Origin: Proteromonas lacertae | Taxonomy: Eukaryota; Sar; Bigyra; Opalinata; Proteromonadidae | Length of the DNA stretch: 64,000 bases | Reading direction: 5' to 3' | NCBI GenBank assembly: GCA_002245135.1 | Contig: NGBS01000323.1 | Location: 1 to 64,000 of the forward strand | Part shown: positions 24,202 through 36,009 of the stretch, piece after piece | Position numbering within the stretch: position 1 is the first letter of the stretch | Layout of the letters: each line of letters begins with the position of its first letter | Program-made: the position numbers and the translations under genes | Notes under the pieces: generated by a model | What the model was told of the DNA's origin: nothing | What the model saw: only the letters and a program-made list of their open reading frames with translations | The model's database searches: none

Positions 24202-25457
24202 ATGTTAGAAAAAGCATCTGTTAAATTTTCTGATGAAGAAAAGATTAAGATAGATAATGTATCCAAGAAAATAACAAAAGTGCACAGTATAGAAGTGAAT
24301 TTCATAGTTATAGATGAGAAATACAGAAACGAAATTATAGGTAGGTTTTTAAGAGATTATAATGGAAATGAAAATGAAGTATATAAACTAGTCAGCGAAT
24401 TATATGAATGGAGAGAAAAATATGGAATTAACAACGTCTTAGAAAATCCACAGTTTGAAGAAGTATAATAAATCAATAAAGTTGATCATATTTAGGCATA
24501 CAAAATCGTCACTCAATATGTCTTATTCAAATTACATAAAAAAGATAAACTTAACCAACCATTGTCTATTGTAAATTGTGGTCCAATGGTATTAAAAACT
24601 ATATTTCAAGTATATATATGATTATATATTATATATAAATAAATACAATAATAGAAAGTAACTGTAGAACAACTATTTCAAACTTTTTTCTACTATTTAG
24701 AATTGAATATGAAAATAATTCGAGAAGCTGAAGATAGTACAGGAAGTGATATATTGTCTATCGTCTCTATTTTAGACTTAGATGGTATATCGTTATATGC
24801 ATATATGTATAAACCAGGAATAAAAATCTTTGAAGTATAATTATAATAAAATGTATTATTATTATAGAAAGCTGTATATATTTATGAACATTATTTCGCT
24901 GGTTATGTAGGTAAAGTTTATTTATTAAATGTTCCTTGGATATATAAAATATTATGGTCAATTGTATCTCCAATGTTATCTGAAGCTAATCGTAACAAAG
25001 TGGTTATTATAAAGGAATATCCAGAATTATTTCAGTATTTTGATGAAGATGTTATACCTGAAAAGTATGGAGGAAAATGTAATTGTGAGAATGGAGGTTG
25101 TATTCCTATGCCAAATAGTGTAGATAATGGTTCTAACAATAGCAATGAAAATACATATCATTTAGGATGTAAAAGCTGGAGAAATGAAGGATATAAAGAT
25201 TAACGTAGTTTCTGGTGATAAAATTAGTTATAATGTTGTATGCGATTATTATGACATTAAATTTGGAATTAAATTAATGACACAAGAAGGCAAAGAAATT
25301 GAATTATTACAATCTAACAGGATTGATACTAGTTTAGAACCATTCAGAGGAATTTTAGCTTGTTGAAGAAAGTGGAGAATGTGTTGCTGTCGTGGATAAT
25401 AGTTATTCTTATTTTCACTCGAAATCTGTATATTTTGGATTTTTTCATCGAATGTGA
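24202..25457 (+). CDS. SEC14-like lipid-transfer protein with GOLD domain (frame broken twice)
   Basis: Exons 24202-24462, 24496-24609, 24655-24834 and 24868-25457 are joined over introns of 33, 45 and 33 nt. A further 27-nt stop-free intron is likely at 24287-24313. The CRAL/TRIO N-terminal helix reads RFLRDYNGNENEV and YEWREKYG. The lipid-binding fold is marked by DLDGISLYAY, KVYLLNVPWIYKILWSIV and VIPEKYGGKC. The last ~110 residues form a GOLD domain (KINVVSGDKISYNV, AVVDNSYSYFHSK), as in animal SEC14L proteins that shuttle lipids at the Golgi. One extra base near 25174 and one near 25364 break the frame inside the GOLD part. Protein conservation continues across both, so I favour sequence errors. 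Corrected length is about 370-380 residues. Confidence 0.82.
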
Positions 25458-25625
25458 AAGTCCTCTGTCACCTACTAATGATAGTTCACTATTTAATTAA
25501 ATTAAATTTACATAGAATATAATATTTGTTTGTTAAATGTTGATTATTTGAAATAGGTTTGATACTTAGTTTGAACTTTTTTTTCAAATTTTTATCTAAT
25601 TTTCTTGATTTAAGGGAATATAATA

Positions 25626-28600
25626 ATGAGTAGAGATAGAAATAGGTTTTACATAAAAGATGAACTTCCAGCAAAACAAAAATATGAAATTACTTCTCTT
25701 TTAGATGACAATAGTTTAAAAGTATATCTATATCATCTATATTTGAAAGAATGTACAAAAAATTAAACTATCACCATTTTCACACACGAGAATTTCTGAC
25801 ACTTCAAAATCTTCACTATCTTCAGAAAGAACATCGATGGTATTTATATTATAATAAAGTTATACTGAAATAGACTAATACAGACCAAACAAAATATACA
25901 TTATCAAAAAAGAAAGTAATTACTCTTGTTGCTCCACTACAAATATATCAACCTTATATGTATATTTCATTCTCTATGATTGTTATGTATTAGTTCATAT
26001 TTAGATTTACCGAAAGTAGAACCATTCTTACACACCTATGATTGGTTAATAACAACTATTGATTCTATTTATTCTTTTAGACTAAAATATGAAAAGTTTT
26101 TGGAAGTTTATTCAAATATGAAGGTTTATTCATTTCCAGAATTTGTGTACTATTATATCTATCTACATTCTGATCAACATAAGAGAAGAATTATCAATGA
26201 AAAGAGCTGGGATTTCTTATATACTTTAAAACATTATGATAATAATGAGAATAGATATGTAATTGTTTTTTGTTCTTTCTTTAGAGTATTATTAATATAT
26301 ATATTATATTGTTTATTTCAAATAGGAAGAATACCAAAATTGTGATATTATTTACTATATTCATGCAAAAACAACTCTTTATGAAAAAGTATTATATAAT
26401 TATGAACATAGAAATTTACTTATCACAAAAAGAGACATAGAAAAATTAAGTCATTTGTTGTTTATAAATAAAAGAAAACCAAATAAAAAGGATTATTATA
26501 TTGCCTTTATTGAATTAGTAAATCAATATTTACCCAATTATCAAGATGAAATAATACCAAGCTATGATTTATTGTATATTATTTTAAACCATTATTTGAC
26601 TATCTTACATACTAAAAAGACTGTTATAAGCCACAAATCCAGATCCAGTAATAGTAAAACCAAAGAAAACAACAACTATAATAAAGAAAACAAAAGGAAA
26701 TAATGTTTTTATTCCTTTAGAACCTATAATTGAAGTATATAGTGTATTTTTTATACCATAGAAACCAGAATTGAATGATGTTACTTTATCAACAGATGTA
26801 GTAACAAAATTCACTAAATTTTGTAATAATAAATCTTCTGCAAATCCAATTATACCGTCAGATACTGAAATTAAAGAAACTTTACCTAATAATGATCAGA
26901 AAAAGAAACAAGTTAAAACTACAACTATAAAACCAAAATTAAAACCAAAATCAGATATTGAATCTCCTCCTATTCATTTGCCTGATCTTAATATATTAAA
27001 GAAAAGCAGTAATCCTCCAAAAGATTTAACAAATCAATTACTAGATAAAAAGGAAAGAAAAATATTAAACAAATCACCAAATCCTAAATCTTCCTCCTCT
27101 TCTCCAACTTATGATCCTTTACAAAAGAAATATGTTCCACCAATCCAAATTGAAGATGATACAAAGAAATATGGCAAATCGAAACGAAGAAATTCATTGA
27201 ACGATATCTTTCCTATTGAAATAGGTGACAGTAAGAATGATCTAAGTAATATTAATAACAAAAAGAATAACACTTTCAATTCAGAACCATCCTCTCCAAA
27301 AATCTATCATTATCCTTCACCTGAAGTATCTTTTGAAACTGTATAAGAATCCTGACTTAGATGATTATATTAAACCAAATAATAGGAAATCAAATTCGTT
27401 GAACGATTCTCTAAAATCTTCATCTCCATCTTCAAAGTTAGATTATATTCATAACAAATGGATAGTAAACCAGACTATGATTCCTCATCAAGTGATTCAG
27501 ATAATAATGATAATTCTATTTATAATGAAGATAAAAAATCTTTTCCTCCATCATTTATTTCATCAAAATCTCCTTCTATTCCTTCTCAACTGAATAATGA
27601 TTCGAAACAAACTGAAAGTGAATCATCTTCTGAAAATGAAGATAATGATGTTAATGATGAAGAATTTAAGAACTTATTATCTGATTATACTTCACCAATA
27701 CCTCCAGATTTATCATCTACTTTGTCTATTTCTTCTCAAGATATTAGTAAAGTAAAACCAAATACACTAAACTCAGTAAGAAATAGTTTAGATAATGATG
27801 ATAATAGTGATGATGATGAAGTTGTTGAAGATAATGGCTTATTAGATATATTTGGAAATCCACCTGATATTTCTAATCAAATGAGATCTTCATCTCAACC
27901 TGTAAATAGAAGATTATTTGATGATATTCCTGAAGATGAGAATGACAATAAAGAGAAGAAGAAGAAGAAGAGAATAATAAAGAAGAAGAAAGAAGAAGCA
28001 GAAGATAATGATGAATTGGATTTAACTCCATCTTATTTAAAACCAAAAATTAATAAAGTAGTAGATGATAAACAACCCAAAAGAAATATATCAAGAAAAA
28101 CTAATCCAATCAAAAAAGTAGAGATAAAAAGAAAAATCCTACAGGAAATAAGAAAGCTACTGTAGAAAAGCCAATCATTCCAAAATCTTCGAGTAATAAG
28201 ACATTATTGAATAAGAATAAGAAGAATTCGGTTGATAAAGACCAAAAGTCAAACAATTTAGATGAAAGTAAACCTAATAAAAATAAGACAAAACAAATGA
28301 GAAATAATATAGCTGAAAAATGGATTTGTTGAAGAAGAAGAATGAGAATATTAAAGAAAAGAGAAAGAAAAAGAAAAAGAAAAAGAAAAAGAAAAGAAAA
28401 AGAAAAAGAAAAAGAAAAAGAAAAAGAAAAAGAAAAAGAAAAGAAAAAGAAAAAGAAAAAGAAAAAGAAAAAGAAAAGGAGAAGAGAAGGAGAAGAGAAG
28501 GAGAAGGAGAAGGAGAAGGAGAAGGAGAAGAAAGGAATAAAGACATAGAAAGAGAATTGAATAAACAGAAAGACACTGAGAAAGTTAAACAAAAGCCAAA

Positions 28601-31600
28601 ATTGTTATTAAAATCGAAAAATAAGTTTGATGGTTTGAAGAATGATAATAACGGTATGAAAGAAGCAGAATCAAAACATCCACCTGTGTCAAAATTATCT
28701 CTTCTTAAAAATAGAAAGAAAACAATCAGTCTACCAGTATCTGATAAATCTAAAGAAACAGATGTAATTAATACTGTTTCTGATGTAAAAGATAAAAACA
28801 ATAAAACTGATAATGAAATGAAAAAATAAAACTGAAACGAATGGAGTAAGACCAAAACCGAAATTATCTTTGTTGAAGAATAGAAAGAAAACTATTAATT
28901 TACCAATTATTAATGATACTACTGATAATAATAACTTGAAACCTCTGAAAGAAGAGAATAATAAAGAGACAGATGAAAAACACAACAAAGACAATGATGA
29001 TTCTCATTTTCTCAACCTATACCTCAATCTCTCTCTCCAAAAACTATCAATACTAATTTAAACAAAAAGAAAAGAAAAAGTGAAGAAGATTCTAATACAA
29101 ATAATGCTAATAAGAATGATTCAATAAATCGAAGTGAAGAAAAAGTTCAAAACAAAGATATAGAAAAAGGAATTATTAAAGGAGAAGGTGGAAGTGATAA
29201 TATTGATAATGGTAAAAAGGATAAAGAAGCAATTGCATTAGTTAATGCTTATTTAGGTTTAAATGATGATGAATTACCTCTTACTCCTCCTCTTTCACCA
29301 AGAATAAAAGATGTAAAACCAGTCAATGATGTGGATGATGAGATTATTAAGGATCAAGAAAGAGAAGAAACAAAATTGAATTTATCCACTGGAGAAAATA
29401 ATCAAAAGAAAAAAGAAATAATAGAATATGAGAATAAGAATAAACCAAAATTAAAACCAAAATTGTCTTTGTTAAAGTCAAAGAAGAATTCAAATGATTT
29501 AAAAGATGATGATATGGTTTTAGATAAAGTTAAATCAAAACCTAAAACAATAACAAAATTATCTCTTCTCAAGAATAGAAAGAAGTCAAATAATTTGCCT
29601 ATCACTGATGAAACAGCTCATTTAGATAAGCCAAAATCGCCAAAAGAAGAACAATCAGAAAAAAATATCAAAATAATACCACAAAATAATGATATAAATA
29701 TTAATAATAAAGAAACAACATCTCTATCTCCAAAAGTCACAAAAATCAGTTTGAAGAAGAAAAGAAACTCTCCTGTAGATAATAGCAAAAGAAAATCGGA
29801 TAATGGATTAGAAAAACAAACACAAATAGTCTTTAACAAAGAAGAGAATGAATTATTAAATAACACAGATGAAGTTATTCTTCCTAAAGATTCAAAATTA
29901 CAATTAAATCACAGTGAAAAATCAGATCCGACAAGTATAAATGAGGAAGATAAAAGTAACAAAAGATCACCAATAATACTGCAGAAAAGAAATGAAAATG
30001 AAGTAAAAAGTAAATCAGATTTCAATAAAACAAATATGGAAGATGAAACTATCAAAGACGATGCTTATCAAGAAGAATCTGTTCCATTAGAGTCTAAAGA
30101 TCAAGATAATGTAAAGAATAAGAATAGAATATCAGAAGAAACAGATAAATCCAGACAAGATAAAATGGGAAAATCAGATGAAACATCGACTGATGAATCA
30201 ATTGTAAATGAAGTTAAAGAAACAAATGAAGAGAATAAAACAGAAGAAGAATCTATCTTATCAAAATCTAACAATAAAGCATCAGAAGGAAAAAGAAATA
30301 AAACAAAATTAGATGGAGACGAAAATGGAGAGAAAAAAGAGAAGAATAAAGAAAATAACCAGAAAATAATATCAACAAAATCATCTACAGTAATTGAGAC
30401 ATGAAGAAATTAAGGAAGAAGAATCAATTCCAAAAGAATTTAGTGATAAAATGGTTAAAGAAAAAATAGCTGAAATAAAACCAAAAGATGAAGAAAAGGA
30501 AGAAAAGGAAGAAAATAATAAGAATGAATCATATATTGATGATACTACTGTTATTGAAACTGAAGAAACAAGAAAAGAACAAAGTGAAGCAGTTTCAAAT
30601 GATGAAATCAACGAAAATAACAAGGAAGATGAAGATAATGGAGAAAATAAGAATAAAAAATTAGCTGTAGAATCTACAATAATTAAAACTGAAAATATAA
30701 CTGAAGAAACAAAAGAAGAAGAAGAAATTGTTAAATGTCAATCTGAAGATAAAACAGTTGAAGAACATTCAAATGAAAAACAACCAAATGAAGAAGAACA
30801 AAGAGAAAAAGATGATGAAGAACAGAAGAAGAATAAAACAACAACAATTACAACAACAACAACAACAATTGTGACTGAAGAGATAAATGAAGAAACTAAT
30901 GAAGAAATAAAAAATCAATCGAAAAACTTAAGCAAAGGAGATAATGAGAATAATCAAAACAAGGAAATGGCTGTAGAAAATAATAATAATAATAATGAAG
31001 GTGATAAAGAAGATATAAATGTGAAGAGAATAACAACAGAAAATTCATACAGAGAAATAGTGGAAGAAGAAGAAAATACTATAATATCTGAAGAAAAGAA
31101 GAATAATGATAATGATAATCTACTAATAAATAGCAGTAGAGTTAATGCAATGAAGAAAGAGAGATTTAACACTTCAAATGATGATAATGAAATAAATCAA
31201 GTGAAATTAGTGTTAAAATCAGAAAAGGAGAGAATTAGAGAAAGAGTTGAAGATTCAAGCATAATGAAAGACAAAATGGATTTTGATAAATCTGAAACTA
31301 AAAAGAAAAAGACTATATGGAAAGTCGAAAAATCAACAGAAGTGAAAGAAAAATTGCCATTTAAACAATATATGAGCAATTATATTGATACTTATTCATC
31401 ATCTTTTAAAGTAGAAGGAATTGATAACAAGGCATATGAAAGAGAAATATACACAAAAGTAAATGATCAAATAATTGAATCAATAAACGATAAATATAAA
31501 GAATGTGAGGATGGAAATTGTGATAATAATGATTTGAATAGTTTGTATAAGTCAATTAAAGATAACTATGAAAATAAGAATGATTATACTAAAGTCAATT

Positions 31601-31695
31601 TATTACTAAAGGAATTTTGTAAAAAAGTTGAAGAAGATCCTGAAGTACAAGAAGAAGCTGAAGAGATGGCATCTATACTTTCAACATGTCTTTAA
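25626..31695 (+). CDS. Long lysine-rich low-complexity protein with repeated KLSLLKNRKK motif (frame broken)
   Basis: Exon 1 starts at 25626. Introns are placed at 25722-25749, 25840-25873, 25960-25993, 26286-26325 (or 26259-26325) and 26735-26761. The first ~330 residues look folded, with Tyr/Phe-rich helices (EPFLHTYDWLITTIDSIYS, FPEFVYYYIYLHSD). From about 26,900 the product becomes Ser/Asn/Glu/Lys-rich and disordered. The last ~110 residues look folded again (FKQYMSNYIDTYSSSFKVEG to ILSTCL). Single-base frame changes occur near 26625, 27340, 27455, 28137, 28318, 28829, 29060 and 30400, in both directions, though coding character continues. I do not recognise a family. The gene could be one large gene with residual indels, or two neighbouring genes; I favour one. 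Confidence 0.55.
28354..28534 (+). repeat. Purine hexanucleotide microsatellite (GAAAAA)n then (GGAGAA)n
   Basis: About 180 bp is made of GAAAAA-type six-base repeats that change to GGAGAA-type repeats at 28480. It lies inside the lysine-rich gene. Six-base periodicity keeps any frame open, so it encodes alternating Lys/Glu or Lys/Arg depending on frame, and the true frame is uncertain here. Confidence 0.9.
28689..29780 (+). repeat. Dispersed KLSLLKNRKK short linear motif, four to five copies
   Basis: The motif appears at 28690 (SKLSLLKNRKKTISLP), 28858 (PKLSLLKNRKKTINLP), 29458 (PKLSLLKSKKNSNDL) and 29557 (TKLSLLKNRKKSNNLP), with a weaker form near 29738 (TKISLKKKRNS). Spacing is irregular and the linkers differ, so this is a repeated peptide motif rather than a DNA tandem repeat. 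Confidence 0.8.
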
Positions 31696-31885
31696 TAGTT
31701 TAGTCGTTGTATATTATTCTATTTGTTGTTATAACTATTTTAAGGAATGCAGAAATTGAAGTTAATTTATAAAAAAGTGTGAAACTGATCAAGCAAAAAC
31801 TTGAGTTTCTTTCAATCTTAATTGTTTTTGCTGTTACTTAGTTTTAATAATCTTACTGAAATTCTGGTTGAATAAGATCTAAAAA

Positions 31886-34800
31886 ATGGGTTGCAATAAA
31901 TCTAAGCAGGAACCATCTCAAGTAATAGAAAAAACAGAAAATAACTCTCAATTCCCTCCTCCACCTCCTCCGCCAATACAGACGAATACTTCATATGTCA
32001 AACCAGAAGAAAAATTGAGGACACCACCATTGACTCCCCAACAAACTCCAAAGAATCCTGCATTACCTCCAATAAAAAGATCCCCTGACAAAGCATCACC
32101 TCTTAGTAAAACAATAAATGTTTCACAACCTTTTAGACTACCAGCTCCAAGGACTAATAATAAATTAAACATATCAACAGATGGATTAAATACATCAGAT
32201 CCAGAGATGAAAGCTTCTCCAGAACGTGATTCTGCAATGTCAACAGTAAGTAGTAAACCTACAAGAGCAAGTTTCTATAAAACACCAAGAATACCAAAGA
32301 CACCAGCCTTTCACAAGAAAGATGCATTGAGTGCATCAATGATTTCATTTGATTTTTCAGATACACCTTCTCATTCAATGTATTCTGCAGCTCCTATTGT
32401 CAGAAGACCATCATTAGCTGAAATGGGACAAAATAACAATAATTTAAGCAGACGTAAAGTGGTATTACAAGTACTACAATCTGACTATGTAACTCCTACA
32501 TCCAAATTCTATGCAAAAACAGATGATCAAATTGAATTAATTCGAAAAGCTATAGAGGAGAGTGTAATATTCAAAAACTACGCAGAGACTCAGAAAGAGG
32601 CAATAATACAGAATATGTACAGAGAAGAATATAAAGAATGCGATGTAATCATGAAAGAAGGAGATGTAACTTCAGATTTTGTAGTGATAGAGAAAGGTGA
32701 AGTTGATATTCAATCATCAACAGAAGAGGAAGTATATGATATGTCAGAAGGTGGATTTTATGGTGATAGTATAATAATAATATTATTATTATTATAGTTT
32801 TTCTATTAAATGGTCAAGTATCACCTTTTACTGTAGTTGCAACAACAAATGTGATTATATGGAAAGCAAATGGTGCTGAATTTGAAGATACAAATATTAC
32901 ATCATTATCGTATATATATATAATAAATAATAATCTTATAAATAGTGTACAAAATCAAACAACAAAAGAGTTACTCCAGTCTGTTCCATTATTATCACAT
33001 CTAACAGAATATCAATTATTCAGTTTAATTCCATTAATACAAGAAGTTAATTATAAGAATGATGAATATATTATACACAAAGGTGATAAAGGAGATGCAT
33101 TTTATATAGTCAAAAAAGGAGTTGCTGTTTGTTATGATCATTTGACAAAGAATAGTCCAGCAACTAAAACAAGATCAATAGAATCTAAAGATAAGAATAA
33201 AGAGAATTTGGTTGAAATAAGAGAACTACATGAGAAGGAATATTTTGGTGAGATTGCATTGTTGAATGATATTTGTAGGACTTTAGATGTAATAGCGAAA
33301 GGTGAAACTACTTGTTGGATGATTAAAAGAGATGATTTTGATAGACATGTTGGTTCATTAAAGAATATATTAGATGTATATATACATATATTATTATTAT
33401 TATTTTATAGCATAATATGAAAGTAAGATTTGCAGATTCTACACCACTGTTATGCGATTTAACAATTGAAGAAAAAGACAAATTAGCAGAGAAACTACAA
33501 ATTGAGAAATTTGAAAGTGAAAAACCAATTGTGGTTCAAGGAGAAAGTGGAGATAAATTCTATATAATAGAAGAAGGAAGAGTGAAATGTACACAAAAAC
33601 GAAAGAAAGAAAAAGCCAATAAAGATGATAAAGAAGAAGAAGAAGAAGAAATATTTTTACGTAATTTGAATGTTGGTGATTATTTTGGTGAAAAAGCATT
33701 ATTTGAGAGTGAAGTAAGAAGTGCAACAGTTACTGCAATAACTAATGTAACTTTATTATCTATTACACGTGAAGTATTTATCGAAATATTAGGTCCATGG
33801 GAGAAAATAGAGGAAAGGAAAATAATTGAGAATTGTATAAAACAATCTCCTTTTTTTGCAAGATTATTATTGGCTGAGAATCAAATATTGTATTTAATTG
33901 ATTGTGGTAAAATAGTTGAGTTTAATGATAAAGATGTGATAATTAAAAGTGATAGTAAGCCAAGTATATATATATATATATTTATTCAAATTTTATTATA
34001 TTTTCTAAATAGCATCATTTTATATAATATTAGATGGAACAGTAAACTCAACTGAATTATACAAACTACCAATAGTTTTAACTCGAAATAGTTATTTTGG
34101 TGAAGAAGCAATCATCTCTGGAACAAAAGAAACCAAAAAATATACAGCTAAAGGTCATGTTAAGTGTTTTATGTTGGATTCTGAGAAGTTTATTGATATT
34201 ATTCAACCATTATTATATAAATTAGAAGATTTAGTACCATGTGGAATATTAGGAATTGGTGGATTTGCATTGGTTCAGAAAGTACATCCAAAAGATAAAT
34301 TAACTAGTTTTTATGCATTGAAAAGTGTTCATAAAAGTAAACTAAGAACAGCAGCGTATATTTATTTATAATAATAATAATAATTTATAGAGATAAAAGA
34401 AATATAAAAAATGAAAGAATGATATCATTAAAACTAAACCATCCATTTTTAATAAGATTAGTAGCAACTTATCAATCAGAGACTGATTTATATTTCCTAC
34501 AAGAATTTATATCAGGTGGTGATATTAGAACATTAATGTCAACTAGAAAGAATTCAAGATTAAATGATAGAGAAGCACAGTTTTATATTTCCTGTGCAGC
34601 AATTGCATTACATTATATGCATATGAAACATGTCGTTTATAGAGATTTAAAACCAGAGAATATACTAATCACTAAGACAGGTTATATTAAATTAACTGAT
34701 TTTGGTAATGCAAAAGAAGTGATGCAGAGGACTTTTACATTGTGTGGAACACCTGATTATATGGCTCCAGAAGTATATATATATAAATTACATTTTTTTT

Positions 34801-34923
34801 CTTATTTATAGTTATGGTTGAATAAAGGTCATGGTATTGAAGTTGATATGTGGGCTTTAGGTGTGTTATTATATGAATTTTTAGATGGAAATACTCCTTT
34901 TGATTTACGAGAAGGAGGACAAG

Positions 34924-34957
<34 letters not shown>

Positions 34958-35359
34958 ATTGATTATTATTATTATTATTATTATATTAGCCTGAACAAAT
35001 ATCTAGAATAGTAAGTTGTCAATATGAAATACCAGTTCATTTTTCATTATATTCATCTGATTTAATACAGAATCTACTACAAGTAGATGTGAATAATAGA
35101 ATAGGAGTTGGTCAAATGGGTTGGGATAAATTACAATTACATAATTACTTTAAAGGAATTAACTTTGATGAAATTGAACAACAGAAAGTCAAACCTCCAT
35201 TTGTATTTGTTTTATTAATATAATTATTGTGTATAGATTCCTACTGCTGTATATATGAGTAACTGTTGTCAAGACTTTAACTCATTGAGTGAGAAAGAAG
35301 TAAAAGAAATAACTCAATTGAATGAAATGACAGAAAGACTTTGGATTGATGGGTTTTGA
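31886..35359 (+). CDS. cGMP-dependent protein kinase (PKG) with four cyclic-nucleotide domains
   Basis: Nine exons joined over eight introns (32769-32797, 32910-32945, 33376-33410, 33964-34012, 34356-34390, 34773-34811, 34923-34989, 35203-35236) give 1,049 residues. MGCNKSK suits myristoylation plus palmitoylation, and a ~200-residue Pro/Ser-rich region follows. Four cyclic-nucleotide domains come next. Phosphate cassettes of the second ([17 protein letters not shown]) and third ([17 protein letters not shown]) keep Glu and Arg. The first ([17 protein letters not shown]) and fourth ([17 protein letters not shown]) lack the Arg. The AGC kinase domain is complete: [47 protein letters not shown]. 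Four such domains are typical of alveolate-type PKGs. A further exon after 35350 is possible but its donor is weak, so I stop at 35359. Confidence 0.92.
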
Positions 35360-36009
35360 GTTTTTAATTTATAATAATAATTATATATATTTCTATTTTT
35401 AAAAATTTACTTCATTAATCTGTTTAGATATGAAGAAGAAAATGATCCAAGCCTAATTAGAAAAGCTTGAGATGATTGTTTCTGTAAGAATTGACTATTA
35501 AAGATATTAGTATATTAGCAATAATATTTAGCAGAAATGCTATTACTTTGATGTAATTATAAAAAAGAATGAGTATAATTGTCCTATTCCTTAATTGATT
35601 AAGTTGTAATCGAATATATTACTGTAAAAATGGTACTAAAGTCTATAAACTTGTATATATAATTGAAAGTAGAAGAATAAACATTGCAATATGCGATTAT
35701 TTTTTATCTTACTATGATAAGGTATGGAGTTTGTATGGATGACATATTTCATTGAAACTATTCTTTCTTAAGAGGTGTTAATAATTTATTGCTTTAAGCA
35801 CAGTGAAATCTAAACATTATCTAACAAAACATGCTGACATTATTATAAATGACAAATAATCTGAAAGATATGAATATTGTGAGATAAATGTGTGGTTGTG
35901 ATAAGATGGTTGTCCCAATTTAAAGTGAATTATATTCGTTTCGTGTACTATCAAGTCAAACTATTTTGGATCTTAATTAAGGGGGTGAGAAATAACTTTC
36001 ATATTAAAA
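35360..36009. other. Intergenic, no gene seen
   Basis: About 650 bp between PKG and the Ig-repeat gene. It is somewhat less AT-only than introns, yet frames are closed on both strands and no intron chain or RNA structure is evident. A 13-residue open segment at 35430-35469 (ending LIRKA) could be a last PKG exon. Confidence 0.5.

Noticed and set aside
15100-25540. TGTTTGTT-type polyadenylation motif known from Blastocystis
   Set aside because: It occurs after CRIPT (~15110) and near the SEC14 gene (~25530), but not after most other genes, so it is no consistent signal.
28110-28855. Minus-strand Phe/Ser/Leu ORFs at the hexanucleotide repeat
   Set aside because: They are the complement of the (GAAAAA)n microsatellite and have no start context or conserved content.
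35350-35470. Extra last exon of PKG after a 77-nt intron
   Set aside because: The donor would be GTTTTG, unlike other donors, and the protein already ends in a typical short tail. Kept only as a possibility.
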